A program made the translations under genes and the position numbers. The notes beneath the pieces were generated by a model. The model saw only the letters and a program-made list of their open reading frames with translations. It was not told where the DNA came from and ran no database searches. From JBFFXF01 sp041569895 (GTDB lineage: Bacteria > Planctomycetota > UBA8108 > JACQVS01), in assembly GCA_041569895.1 (NCBI GenBank), contig JBFFXF010000023.1, positions 1 through 41,330 on the forward strand: 41,330 nucleotides of DNA. The letters run 5' to 3'. The stretch's first letter is position 1; every line of letters starts with the position of its first letter. This document shows positions 25,274 through 33,176 of the stretch, piece by piece.

Positions 25274-27583
25274 ATGCGCACACACCTCCACCTCCTCGCG
25301 GCTCTTTCCATCGCCGGCTCGCTCCTCGCCGACGACACCGCCTCTCGCCTCGGGCTTCCACTCGGTTCGCACCCGGCCGCGCTCGAGTTTCCCTACTTTC
25401 CCGATCGCGCTCACGCGGTCGTCTTTCGCAACTGGCGGATCGTGTCGCCCGCGCGCATCGCTCGCACCATCGGGACGGACGTCGAGACGGTCCGCGCCAT
25501 GGCCGAGTCGATGGGGCTTCCTCCGGCCGGGGACGACGCGCGCGTGATGGCGCGTCGCGGGTACATCACCATCGTGCGGCGCAACTGGCACCTCCTTCCC
25601 TACGAGCAGATCCTCGCGCTCACCGGCATGAGCGCGGACGAGCTGGCGTTCGCCCTGCGCGAGGACGACTTCCTCTTCATCAAGCTCGGCCGGTTGAAAC
25701 CGCGGTGCGCGCCCGTCGTTCACTCGCCGCCGGACGGCGCGACCTCGGCGCGCGCGGCGGTGATCCGCGGCATCGTGCAGCGCCACTTTTCCGAGCTCTT
25801 CGAGCTCGAGCCGGAGCCGCGGTATCGGTTCATCGAGGAGCTCGGCCGGCCGTCGAGGCCGCCTCCCGTCGAGGGTGATCCCGAGCGGGCGCGGCGCGGG
25901 TTGCGCTTCATCTACTCCTACTTCGGATCCTACGGCGACCCGCTGATCGACCCGGAGCTCGACCCGTATCCCCATGGTCTGCTCGAGCGCCTCGCCGCGC
26001 AGGGCGTCAACGGGGTGTGGCTGCACACCGTGCTGCGACAGCTGGCGCCGGGAGGAGCCGCGTTTCCCGAGTTCGGCGACGGTCACGAGACGCGTCTGGC
26101 GAATCTGCGGAAGCTGGTCGCGCGCGCGTCACGGCACGGCATCGCCGTGTATCTCTACGTCAACGAGCCGCGCGCGATGCCCGCTTCGTTCTTTGAGTCG
26201 CGGCAGCATGTCGCCGGAGTCCGCGAGGGCGACGCCGTGGCGCTGTGCACCAGCGACGCACGAGTGCGCGACTGGATCTCGAACGCGCTCGCGCACGTCT
26301 TCGGCGAGGTCCCCGATCTCGGCGGCGTGTTCACGATCACCGCGTCGGAGAACCTCACCAGCTGCGCCTCTCACGGAAGGAAGGACGGCTGCACGCGATG
26401 CGCCTCTCGCACCGACGCCGAGATCATCGCCGAGGTCAACGCGGCCATCGCCGCCGGAGTGCGCCGCGGCAGCCGCACGGCGCGCGTCATCACGTGGGAC
26501 TGGGGCTGGAACGGGCATCGCGAGTCGCCCGACATCATCGCGCGGCTGCCGCCGGACGTCTGGCTGATGTCGGTCAGCGAGTGGGCGCTGCCGATCGTCC
26601 GTGGAGGCGTGCGCAACCAGGTGGGGGAGTACTCGCTCTCGTCGCCCGGACCGGGACCGCGCGCCGCGCGACAGTGGGCCGTGGCCAGGGAACGCGGTCT
26701 GAAGACTGCCGCGAAGGTGCAGTTCAACACCACGTGGGAGCTGGCCAGCGTCCCGTACCTGCCGGTGCTCGATCTCGTCGCCGAGCACTGCGAGCGCCTC
26801 GCGAGTGCGAAGGTCGACGGGACGATGCTGAGCTGGACCGTCGGCGGATACCCGTCGCCGAATCTCCAGGTCGCGGCGCGGTTCGCGGAGACGCCCTCGG
26901 CGCGACCGTCGGATGTCCTCGACGAGATCGCGCGGCAGCGTTACGGCGAGGAGGCCGCTCCGCTCGCGCGGCGCGCCTGGCGCGCGTTCAGCGAGGCGTT
27001 TCGCGAGTTCCCGTACGACGGCCGGGTGGTGTACAACGGCCCCCAGCAGATGGGCGCCGCGAATCCATGGCTGGTCACGCCGTCGGGGTATCGCGCGACG
27101 ATGGTCGGGATCCCCTATGACGATCTCGACGGCTGGCGTGGACCGTACCCGCGTGAGGTCTTCGCGGCGCAGTTCGAGCGCGTCGCGACGGGCTGGGCCG
27201 AGGGGCTCGATCTCCTGGCGCAGGCGCTCGAGAAGACGTCCGGGGCGGCACGCGTCACGGCGGCGTCGGACCTGCGTCTGGCGCGCGCGGCGCACGCGCA
27301 CTTCGCGAGCGTCGCGAACCAGGCGCGGTTCGTCATCGCGCGCGACGCGCTGGCTCGGGACGGCCTCTCGGCGGAGGAGCGCGCATCGCTGCGGAAGACG
27401 ATCCGCGAGCTCGCGCGGGACGAGATCGAGCTCGCGCGCCGCCAGTTCGAGCTGTCGTGGCTGGACTCGCGACTCGGCTTCGAGGCGTCGAATCACTACT
27501 TCTACGTGCCGCTCGACTGCGTCGAGAAGGTGATCAGTTGCGAGTACGCGCTCGACGCGCTGGGCGCGGGGGCATCGCGATGA
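25274..27583 (+). CDS. Secreted TIM-barrel glycoside hydrolase-like protein of unknown family
   Basis: The 769-residue protein has a short signal peptide (LLAALSIAGSLLA/DD). An N-terminal helical region (50-135) contains two helix-turn-like units (RIARTIGTDVETVRAMAESMG and QILALTGMSADELAFAL). Residues about 210-560 look like a (beta/alpha)8 barrel with GVNGVWLHTVLRQL, RHGIAVYLYVNEPRAMP, VITWDWGWNGH and KVQFNTTWELASVPY. The four-cysteine patch SCASHGRKDGCTRCAS (about 364-379) could bind metal or form disulfides. The style is that of hexosaminidase-like (GH20-like) or unclassified planctomycete/Bacteroidetes glycosidases, but no catalytic pair can be fixed by eye. The C-terminal 200 residues are helical. 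ATG 25274 is preceded by TTGGAGCC. Its place between a sugar-oxidising cytochrome fusion and an SDR fits carbohydrate use. Confidence 0.72.
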   Translation: MRTHLHLLAALSIAGSLLADDTASRLGLPLGSHPAALEFPYFPDRAHAVVFRNWRIVSPARIARTIGTDVETVRAMAESMGLPPAGDDARVMARRGYITIVRRNWHLLPYEQILALTGMSADELAFALREDDFLFIKLGRLKPRCAPVVHSPPDGATSARAAVIRGIVQRHFSELFELEPEPRYRFIEELGRPSRPPPVEGDPERARRGLRFIYSYFGSYGDPLIDPELDPYPHGLLERLAAQGVNGVWLHTVLRQLAPGGAAFPEFGDGHETRLANLRKLVARASRHGIAVYLYVNEPRAMPASFFESRQHVAGVREGDAVALCTSDARVRDWISNALAHVFGEVPDLGGVFTITASENLTSCASHGRKDGCTRCASRTDAEIIAEVNAAIAAGVRRGSRTARVITWDWGWNGHRESPDIIARLPPDVWLMSVSEWALPIVRGGVRNQVGEYSLSSPGPGPRAARQWAVARERGLKTAAKVQFNTTWELASVPYLPVLDLVAEHCERLASAKVDGTMLSWTVGGYPSPNLQVAARFAETPSARPSDVLDEIARQRYGEEAAPLARRAWRAFSEAFREFPYDGRVVYNGPQQMGAANPWLVTPSGYRATMVGIPYDDLDGWRGPYPREVFAAQFERVATGWAEGLDLLAQALEKTSGAARVTAASDLRLARAAHAHFASVANQARFVIARDALARDGLSAEERASLRKTIRELARDEIELARRQFELSWLDSRLGFEASNHYFYVPLDCVEKVISCEYALDALGAGASR

Positions 27584-27591
27584 CGGGGGGG

Positions 27592-27640
27592 TCGGGAACG
27601 GGAACGGGGACGGGGACGAGGACGAGGACGAGGGCGAGGG
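27592..27640 (+). repeat. GGGAAC/GGGGAC/GAGGAC array supplying the ribosome binding site of the SDR gene
   Basis: Hexamers pass from GGGAAC through GGGGAC to GAGGAC and end in GAGGGCGAGGGG, nine bases before the ATG at 27650. The last GAGG/GAGGGG is the only Shine-Dalgarno-like sequence for that gene, so the array itself appears to provide it. The first half has quadruplex spacing on the sense strand. Confidence 0.88.
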
Positions 27641-27649
27641 GTGCGAGAC

Positions 27650-28432
27650 ATGGACGATCTTTTTTCTGTGCGTGACCGGGTCACTCTGGTCTCCGGTGGC
27701 AGCCGGGGCATCGGACTCGCCATCGCGGCGGGCTTCGCCGAACGCGGCGCGCGGGTCATCATCACCGGCCGCGAGGCCGACACTCTCGAGCGCACGGCGT
27801 CCGAGATCTCGACCGGCGGCGCGGAGGTCATGCCGCTCGTCTGCGACGTGTCGGATCCGGGAGCGATCCTCGACCTGGTGCAGGCGGTCATCGAGCGCTG
27901 CGGCCGCATCGACACGCTCGTCAACGTCGCGGGGGTCAATCGACGCAAGCGAGCGGAGACCTTCACCGTCGAGGACTACGACTTCGTCCTCGACATCAAT
28001 CTCCGGGGCGCGTTCCTGCTCTCTCAGGCCGTCGGCCGGCACATGATCGAGCGCCGCTCCGGCAATCAGATCCAGATCGCCTCGCTCAACACCCTGCGCC
28101 CGCTCGTGGGCGTGCTTCCCTACGCGATGAGCAAGGCCGGGCTCGGCGCCATGACGCAGGGGCTGGCGGTCGAGTGGGGCCGACACGGCGTGCGCGTCAA
28201 CGCGCTGGCGCCCGGTTTCATCCTCACGGACCTGACGCGCGGCCTCTGGTCGAAGCCCCAGATGCAGGCATGGAACGCGGCGAACTGTCCGCTCGGGCGC
28301 CTCGGGCAGCCGGAGGACATGGTCGGCACGGCGCTCTTCCTCGCATCGGATGCGTCGGCCTTTCTGACCGGTCAGGTGATCTACGTCGACGGCGGCGTCA
28401 CGGCGGGGACGAGCTGGCCGATCGAGCTGTGA
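27650..28432 (+). CDS. SDR-family oxidoreductase, gluconate 5-dehydrogenase/KduD-like
   Basis: The 260-residue cytoplasmic enzyme is a classical short-chain dehydrogenase. It has the cofactor motif SGGSRGIG (15-22), the acidic CDVSD (65-69), NVAG (92-95), and a catalytic Ser145-Tyr158-Lys162 set (IASLNTLRPLVGVLPYAMSK), with serine 13 residues before tyrosine as usual. RVNALAPGFILTDLT is the conserved loop after the active site and the C-terminus is normal (GQVIYVDGGVTAG). The overall pattern is closest to gluconate 5-dehydrogenase and 2-deoxy-gluconate/KduD dehydrogenases, which would fit downstream metabolism of sugar acids released from pectin. That substrate is an inference. ATG 27650 was preferred to GTG 27641 because of spacing to GAGGGG. 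Confidence 0.92.
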   Translation: MDDLFSVRDRVTLVSGGSRGIGLAIAAGFAERGARVIITGREADTLERTASEISTGGAEVMPLVCDVSDPGAILDLVQAVIERCGRIDTLVNVAGVNRRKRAETFTVEDYDFVLDINLRGAFLLSQAVGRHMIERRSGNQIQIASLNTLRPLVGVLPYAMSKAGLGAMTQGLAVEWGRHGVRVNALAPGFILTDLTRGLWSKPQMQAWNAANCPLGRLGQPEDMVGTALFLASDASAFLTGQVIYVDGGVTAGTSWPIEL

Positions 28433-28451
28433 GGGTGTGGGACGCGATGCA

Positions 28452-28735
28452 CGAGGACCGAGACCGAGACCGATGACCGAGACAGAGGTCCGATACCGAT
28501 ACCGACTCCGATACCGACTCCGATACCGACTCCGATACCGATGTCCGATTCCGATTCCGAGGACGAGGACGAGGAGGAGGACGAGGAGGAGGACGAGGAC
28601 GAGGACGAGGTGGGGCGTTGCTCGAAGACTGGATTGAGAACTCCGAGCTCTTCTCGGATATCGAGAACGGAGACGACTTCGGGCACGGGCACGGGCACGG
28701 GACCGGGGACGGGGACGGGGACGGGGACGGGATGG
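28452..28735 (+). repeat. Three-part hexamer array (CCGATA, GAGGAC, GGGCAC/GGGGAC)
   Basis: Positions 28452-28560 are CCGATA/CCGACT/CCGATT hexamers, 28561-28610 are GAGGAC and GAGGAG hexamers, and 28678-28735 are GGGCAC then GGGGAC hexamers. Between them is a short unique stretch (28611-28677). The 357-base gap between the SDR stop and the ATG at 28790 holds this array and a strong GGAGAAGGAG ribosome site, and no other gene. Confidence 0.9.
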
Positions 28736-28789
28736 GACGAATGAGCTCATGCAAGGGTTCGAGGCTTTTTTCAGGAGAAGGAGATTGAT

Positions 28790-29335
28790 ATGACGCGGGT
28801 GACGTTTCTTTCGCGGCTGGTGGTGGCGCTCTTGACCGTTTCCGTCGTCGCCGTTTTCGCGCTGCCGGCGGGCCCGGGGCGCGCCGGGGCCGTTGACGAT
28901 GATGATGGGCGCGTCGAGATCGAGGCGACGATCGAGTCGGCGCTCTCCGCGAGCGGATTCAGGACCGAGGGGACGATTCGCGGAGACCTCGAGGGCACAA
29001 CGACCTTCGACGGCGACGCGCTGTCACTCGGCGTGATCGTCGATCCGCCGAACGGACTGACCGGGACGACCCTCTCCTACACCGGCACACTGACCATCGT
29101 CACGGAGGATGGGACCCTGACCACCCGGGGAGCGGGTATCTTCGAGGCGGTGCCGTTCGGCGTCGGGACGCAGTTCGATCGCGTCGTCTCCGGCACCGGA
29201 ATCTTCGAGGGCGCGACGGGAGTCTTCTACTTCAACTTCGTCGCCGACGAGACCGGCGCCGTCTTCACGAGCGCCGTGACCGGCGAGATCCAGCTCGCCG
29301 GGGGGGACGACGGAGACGACGAAGACGACGACTGA
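28790..29335 (+). CDS. Secreted hypothetical beta-barrel protein with acidic tail
   Basis: The 181-residue protein has a signal peptide (VVALLTVSVVAVFALPAG core, cleavage near GRAGA) and an all-beta body. Repeated GT(L/I) and GTGIFEGATGVFYF segments recall allene-oxide-cyclase/dirigent-like barrels, though this is a shape resemblance only. It ends with an acidic tail (DDGDDEDDD) that could bind calcium. A strong ribosome binding site (GGAGAAGGAG) lies seven bases before the ATG. The gene is convergent with the dockerin gene that ends at 29568. No function can be assigned. Confidence 0.78.
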   Translation: MTRVTFLSRLVVALLTVSVVAVFALPAGPGRAGAVDDDDGRVEIEATIESALSASGFRTEGTIRGDLEGTTTFDGDALSLGVIVDPPNGLTGTTLSYTGTLTIVTEDGTLTTRGAGIFEAVPFGVGTQFDRVVSGTGIFEGATGVFYFNFVADETGAVFTSAVTGEIQLAGGDDGDDEDDD

Positions 29336-29375
29336 TCGGCGGCGGAGGACCGAGGGAGGGGACGGAGGCGGGGGG

Positions 29376-29559
29376 CCGAGACAGAGGACGGAGACCGAGG
29401 ACCGATTCCGATGTCCGATACCGATTCCGACTCCGATGTCCGATACCGACTCCGATGTCCGATGTCCGATGTCCGATTCCGATTCCGAGGACGAGGACGA
29501 GGACGAGGACGAAGGGGTCGGTCCCGATCTGCGTCAATCTGCGTAATCTGCGTTCCTTC
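29376..29559 (+). repeat. Composite array with conserved TCTGCG terminus
   Basis: GACCGA and CCGATN hexamers (29376-29487) are followed by GAGGAC hexamers (29488-29513). AATCTGCGT units and the terminus GTTCCTTCT follow at 29524-29559. It fills the 232-base gap between two convergent genes and stops nine bases short of the stop codon at 29568. Confidence 0.9.
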
Positions 29560-29567
29560 TTCGGGGA

Positions 29568-31523
29568 TCACTGGCACTCGGGTGGCGGGAACGCGCACTC
29601 GAGGTCGTCGTCCGTCGGGTCCGGGCCGCAGCTCTCCGGGCCGAAGTCGGAATCGGCGGGGGTCGGTGGTCTGGGCGCGTTGCCGCCCTGGAAGAGCCAG
29701 CCGAGGATGCCGATGCCGTCGTTGATCGCCGTGCCGCCGTTGTCGTCGACGTCGGCGGCGTCGAGGCACGGAGGCGCGGCCTCGCCGAGGAAGAGGAATC
29801 CGAGGATGGTCAGCGCGTCGGTGATGTTGACCTGGCCGTCCGCGTTGGCGTCGCCGCGCACGAATCCCGTCGCCGTCAGGCCCTCGATCTCGATGTCGCA
29901 GAACGTCACGTCGGCGAAGATCCCCTCTGGCTCCTCCCTCGAGTCGCCGGCGCTGACGACCAGACCGGCGAACATCGTCTCGGCCGGGCTGTCGAGCCGC
30001 GTTCGAGAGAAGAGCGTCCAGTCCTCGCCGTTGTCCGACACGAGGCCGCGGAGCGTCGCGCCGTTGCGCTCGACCCGGACCCACGCGTCGGCCGGCTCGA
30101 GGAGGATGCCGGGATCGATCGTCCTCAGGCTCGGCTCGCCGCCGCGCCGGCGCCTGACGAAGACCGGTTTCAGTTGCCCCTCCTCGTTCCAGAGGCCCAT
30201 GAACGTGAACGGGCTGTCCGACTCGAGCGACTCTCGGATCATCACGCCGACGCGGCCGCCCTCGCGCCCCTGCCAGCCCCGGTTGACGATCTCGCCGTCG
30301 AGCGGCGCGATCTCCGTCTCGTCGATCCGCGCCGTGATCGACGCCTCGACGCCGACCTCGCGGTTGATGAAGAAGAACTGGTCGTCGAGATCGAACTCGC
30401 ACGGGTCGCAGATCGGGATCGGATCGACGAGCCCGCGGCCGCCGGCGAATCCCTGCAGGCAGCCGCCCACGAAGCGTCCGGTGCCGCCGACGAACTCCTC
30501 GCCGATGAAGGAGCCGGTCCACGGCGACAGGTCGCTCCCGGGAAGGAGCACGACGATCGTCTCCGTGGCGATGGACACCGCGCCGGCGCTCGTCAGCACG
30601 CCGAGACGCGCGCGGTAGACGCCGCGCTCCTCGTACGTGTGCGTCACCATCGGTCCCGTGGCGGATTCGCCGTCGCCGAAGTCCCAGCGGAACTCCTCGA
30701 TGGTGTCGCCGCCCTCGACCGTCGACATCGTCGCGTCGAAGCTCACCTCGAGGGGCTCCACGCCGCGGGTCGGCTCGGCCACGATCTTCGCGTCGGCGAA
30801 CTGGAAGCCGCCGCCCTCCGGTCCGAGAAAGTTCCAGTCGGGATCGAGGTCGGTGATCAGGACGCCGTCTTTCGCGAGACCGAGACTGGCGCCGAACTGG
30901 CCGCCGCGCTCCCACACGCCCATCAGGATGCGATGCAGCCCCGGCGTGACGGTCACCGGCGTCAGCTCCTGGCACTGGCCGCGACCTCGACAGACGTTCT
31001 TCGCGACGACGACCTCGGTGTCGAGCAGCACCAGGAGCGCGTCGTCGCTTCCGGTGCAGAGCTCGATGTCGATCGGCTCGTCGCCCTCGTATTCGAAGTA
31101 GGTGACGACGAACGTCACCACATTGTCGGTCGGCGCGCCGATGATGAGCGCGTCCTGCTCCATGTCGAGGTCCTCGTCCTCGGTGCCGTCGTCGAAGAAT
31201 CGCCACGTCGGCACGCCGGCGTCGAGGGGCGGCCCGAAGTACTCGAGAGTGGAGGCGAGCTCCGGGTCGTACTCGACCTCGTCTCCCTCCTCGGGCGCCA
31301 GCAGCTCGAGGCGCGTCGGCGCGACGTGGTCCGTCAGCAGCTGAGCGCGTCTGCCACCGCAGCCGATGTCGTGCGAGAACGGACCGAGAGCGAGCCAGAA
31401 GTGCGACGGGATGGGCCCGAGGACCTCCTGCCCGGACGCGGCGGGACCGACACCGAGACAGACACAGAGCACTGCGACGACCGGCGCCGGGCGGCGAACG
31501 ATCGAGGGTCGCGAGACGATCAT
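29568..31523 (-). CDS. Secreted PKD-domain protein with dockerin-like C-terminus
   Basis: The 651-residue protein begins at ATG 31523, eight bases after GGAGGT, with a signal peptide (APVVAVLCVCLGVGPAASG). Residues about 30-235 form a sandwich with the SDDALLVLLDTEVVVAKNVCRGRGQC element, which resembles the SDDS module of the 8670-11351 product. A PKD domain follows (about 250-330; FRWDFGDGESATGPMVTHTY). A concanavalin-like DUF1349-type domain comes next (about 335-560; GVMIRES, FTFMGLWNEEG, DNGEDWTLFSRTRL). Two dockerin-like loops (DANADGQVNITDALTIL and DVDDNGGTAINDGIGIL) close it. Likely a surface or extracellular carbohydrate-interacting protein without recognised catalytic residues. Confidence 0.86.
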   Translation of the reverse strand: MIVSRPSIVRRPAPVVAVLCVCLGVGPAASGQEVLGPIPSHFWLALGPFSHDIGCGGRRAQLLTDHVAPTRLELLAPEEGDEVEYDPELASTLEYFGPPLDAGVPTWRFFDDGTEDEDLDMEQDALIIGAPTDNVVTFVVTYFEYEGDEPIDIELCTGSDDALLVLLDTEVVVAKNVCRGRGQCQELTPVTVTPGLHRILMGVWERGGQFGASLGLAKDGVLITDLDPDWNFLGPEGGGFQFADAKIVAEPTRGVEPLEVSFDATMSTVEGGDTIEEFRWDFGDGESATGPMVTHTYEERGVYRARLGVLTSAGAVSIATETIVVLLPGSDLSPWTGSFIGEEFVGGTGRFVGGCLQGFAGGRGLVDPIPICDPCEFDLDDQFFFINREVGVEASITARIDETEIAPLDGEIVNRGWQGREGGRVGVMIRESLESDSPFTFMGLWNEEGQLKPVFVRRRRGGEPSLRTIDPGILLEPADAWVRVERNGATLRGLVSDNGEDWTLFSRTRLDSPAETMFAGLVVSAGDSREEPEGIFADVTFCDIEIEGLTATGFVRGDANADGQVNITDALTILGFLFLGEAAPPCLDAADVDDNGGTAINDGIGILGWLFQGGNAPRPPTPADSDFGPESCGPDPTDDDLECAFPPPECQ

Positions 31524-31781
31524 GGCCAGACCTCCTGTCAACGGCGTTCGGCGCGGCGAGCTCGTGAATCGACCCTGTGAATGCAGGGTACTCCCGTGCA
31601 TCACGTCACTTCAAGGACAAACCACGCGCCGATCGCCGCCAGCGGTCGGCAGCGACGATCGTTTTCTCTTGTTTGCCCGAGCCGCGCGATGTAGCTTCCG
31701 GTTTGAAAGGGTGTTCTCTTTTTCTGGGCGACGGCGACCGGCCGGGCGCCGGACCGTGGCCCTCCGACGAGAGGGGTAGCC

Positions 31782-33041
31782 ATGCGAGCTTCACGCATCC
31801 GTTCTGCGGTTCTTGCGGTCCCGGCAGTCGTTGTCCTCGGGCTCATGGGAGGGTCGATCGCGGTCGCGGGGAACTACTCCGACGCCGTGATGGCGCTCGA
31901 GCCCGACCACTACTACAGGCTCGACGAGGCGGAGCTCGGTCCGGCGCGACTCGACCCCGATGGCTTTCCGCTGCCGGTGGCGGGCGACGCGTCGGGCACG
32001 CAGTACGACAGCCCGGTGGCCGACAGCGGCTTCTCGGGCGATCCGATCGAGGGCTTCCACGAGGGTTTCTTCGCTCCGGACGCCGTCGAGCCGTTCGCCG
32101 AGGTCGGCGTCTGCGGTCCTCCGTTCCCGGGTTTCAGCGGCGCCAACCGGGCGTTCCTGGCGAACAACGCGGGCTCGATCAACCTCGGCCCGGGGGAGTT
32201 CTTCGCCGACCCGGTGATGACGGTGGCGATGTGGTTCCGGGTGCCGTGCGGCGGCGACGCGTGCACGGGCCCGCCGGCGAGCGACGGCGGTGACCGTCTC
32301 TTCACCAACAACAGCGCCTCGGGCAGCGACCACTTCCAGATCACCTTCGGGTGGGGCGCCAACCTGGTGGTTGGCGTCGACACGTGCTGCAACAGTCTGG
32401 ACGCGGCGCGTCAGGTGCCGCACGGGACGCTGAACGTCAAGGACGGCAAGTGGCACCACGTGGTGGCGTCGCGCAACGGTCCGGGCATGGACAACGTGAT
32501 CGTCGTCGTCGATGGAGTCGACTACACGGCGGACATGGTCGACAGCACGGACAGCTGGGGTCGGACGGGGAGCAACGCGCACATCGCGTCGCGACCGGGC
32601 GGCGACGGCGGTGGAAACCGCCAGAACGCCAACGGCGAGGTCGACGAGGTGGCCATCTGGCTCGGTCGGCAATTGACTGTCGAGGAGGCGCAGATGCTCT
32701 ACGAGTCGGCGCTCGAGGAGTTCGACCCGGGCCCGGTCGGCGGCAGACAGCTCCCCGGCGACTGCAACCAGGACGGCATGCTCAACATCTCCGACGGCAT
32801 CTGCCTCCTCGGTCACCTCTTCCTCGGTGATCCAATCTCGCTGCCGTGCGGCGAGCAGACGCAGGCCGCCGGAAACCTCGCGCTCCTCGATGGCGACGGC
32901 GGCGGCGTGATCGACCTGAGTGATGCGGTCGGGATCTTCTCGTTCCTGTTCCTGGGCGCCGACGCGCCGGCCTACTGCGTCGACGAGTCCTGCGCCGGGT
33001 GCGTGACGATTCCGGGCTGCCCGACGGTCTGCGCGGAGTAG
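31782..33041 (+). CDS. Secreted LamG-domain protein with dockerin-like C-terminus
   Basis: The 419-residue protein has a signal peptide (cleavage near IAVA/GN). Its LamG/concanavalin-like domain lies at about 30-310 (EPDHYYRLDE at the start, MTVAMWFRV, DGKWHHVVASRNG, NGEVDEVAIWLGRQLTVEE). Two dockerin-like loops follow (DCNQDGMLNISDGICLL and DGDGGGVIDLSDAVGIF) and the end is cysteine-rich. LamG domains usually bind glycans or proteins, so this is likely another surface component. GAGGGG eight bases before the ATG serves as ribosome site. A strong hairpin follows the stop codon. It is divergent from the PKD-dockerin gene across 258 bases. Confidence 0.86.
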   Translation: MRASRIRSAVLAVPAVVVLGLMGGSIAVAGNYSDAVMALEPDHYYRLDEAELGPARLDPDGFPLPVAGDASGTQYDSPVADSGFSGDPIEGFHEGFFAPDAVEPFAEVGVCGPPFPGFSGANRAFLANNAGSINLGPGEFFADPVMTVAMWFRVPCGGDACTGPPASDGGDRLFTNNSASGSDHFQITFGWGANLVVGVDTCCNSLDAARQVPHGTLNVKDGKWHHVVASRNGPGMDNVIVVVDGVDYTADMVDSTDSWGRTGSNAHIASRPGGDGGGNRQNANGEVDEVAIWLGRQLTVEEAQMLYESALEEFDPGPVGGRQLPGDCNQDGMLNISDGICLLGHLFLGDPISLPCGEQTQAAGNLALLDGDGGGVIDLSDAVGIFSFLFLGADAPAYCVDESCAGCVTIPGCPTVCAE

Positions 33042-33053
33042 CGACCGGGAAGC

Positions 33054-33087
33054 GGGGCGACGGCAGCGGGCAGGTTGCCGTCGCCCC
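33054..33087 (+). terminator. Strong hairpin after the LamG-dockerin gene
   Basis: A perfect 12-bp stem (GGGGCGACGGCA with TGCCGTCGCCCC) and 10-base loop start 12 bases after the stop codon at 33041. No T-tract follows, so it may act as a transcript-end stabiliser or a non-canonical terminator. Confidence 0.6.
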
Positions 33088-33097
33088 GTCAATCGGT

Positions 33098-33126
33098 TTG
33101 CACGGCGTCCCGTCGCGAGGCATAAT
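33098..33126 (+). promoter_or_regulatory. Candidate sigma70-type promoter for the DUF1501 gene at 33177
   Basis: TTGCAC (33098-33103) and CATAAT (33121-33126) are separated by exactly 17 bases. This places the start of transcription near 33133 and gives a leader of about 44 bases. It lies just after the terminator-like hairpin, as expected for the start of a new transcript. Confidence 0.5.
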
Positions 33127-33176
33127 GCGTCCCGACGCTCTCGAACACGGCACGGCAGCGGCGCGACGGGGGAGCC

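Noticed and set aside
28452..28735. Open frames of DSDSDS, EDEDEE, GTGTGT or PRPRPR type over the arrays
   Set aside because: They exist because the hexamers lack stops in all frames. They have no ribosome site or family match and appear on both strands at once.
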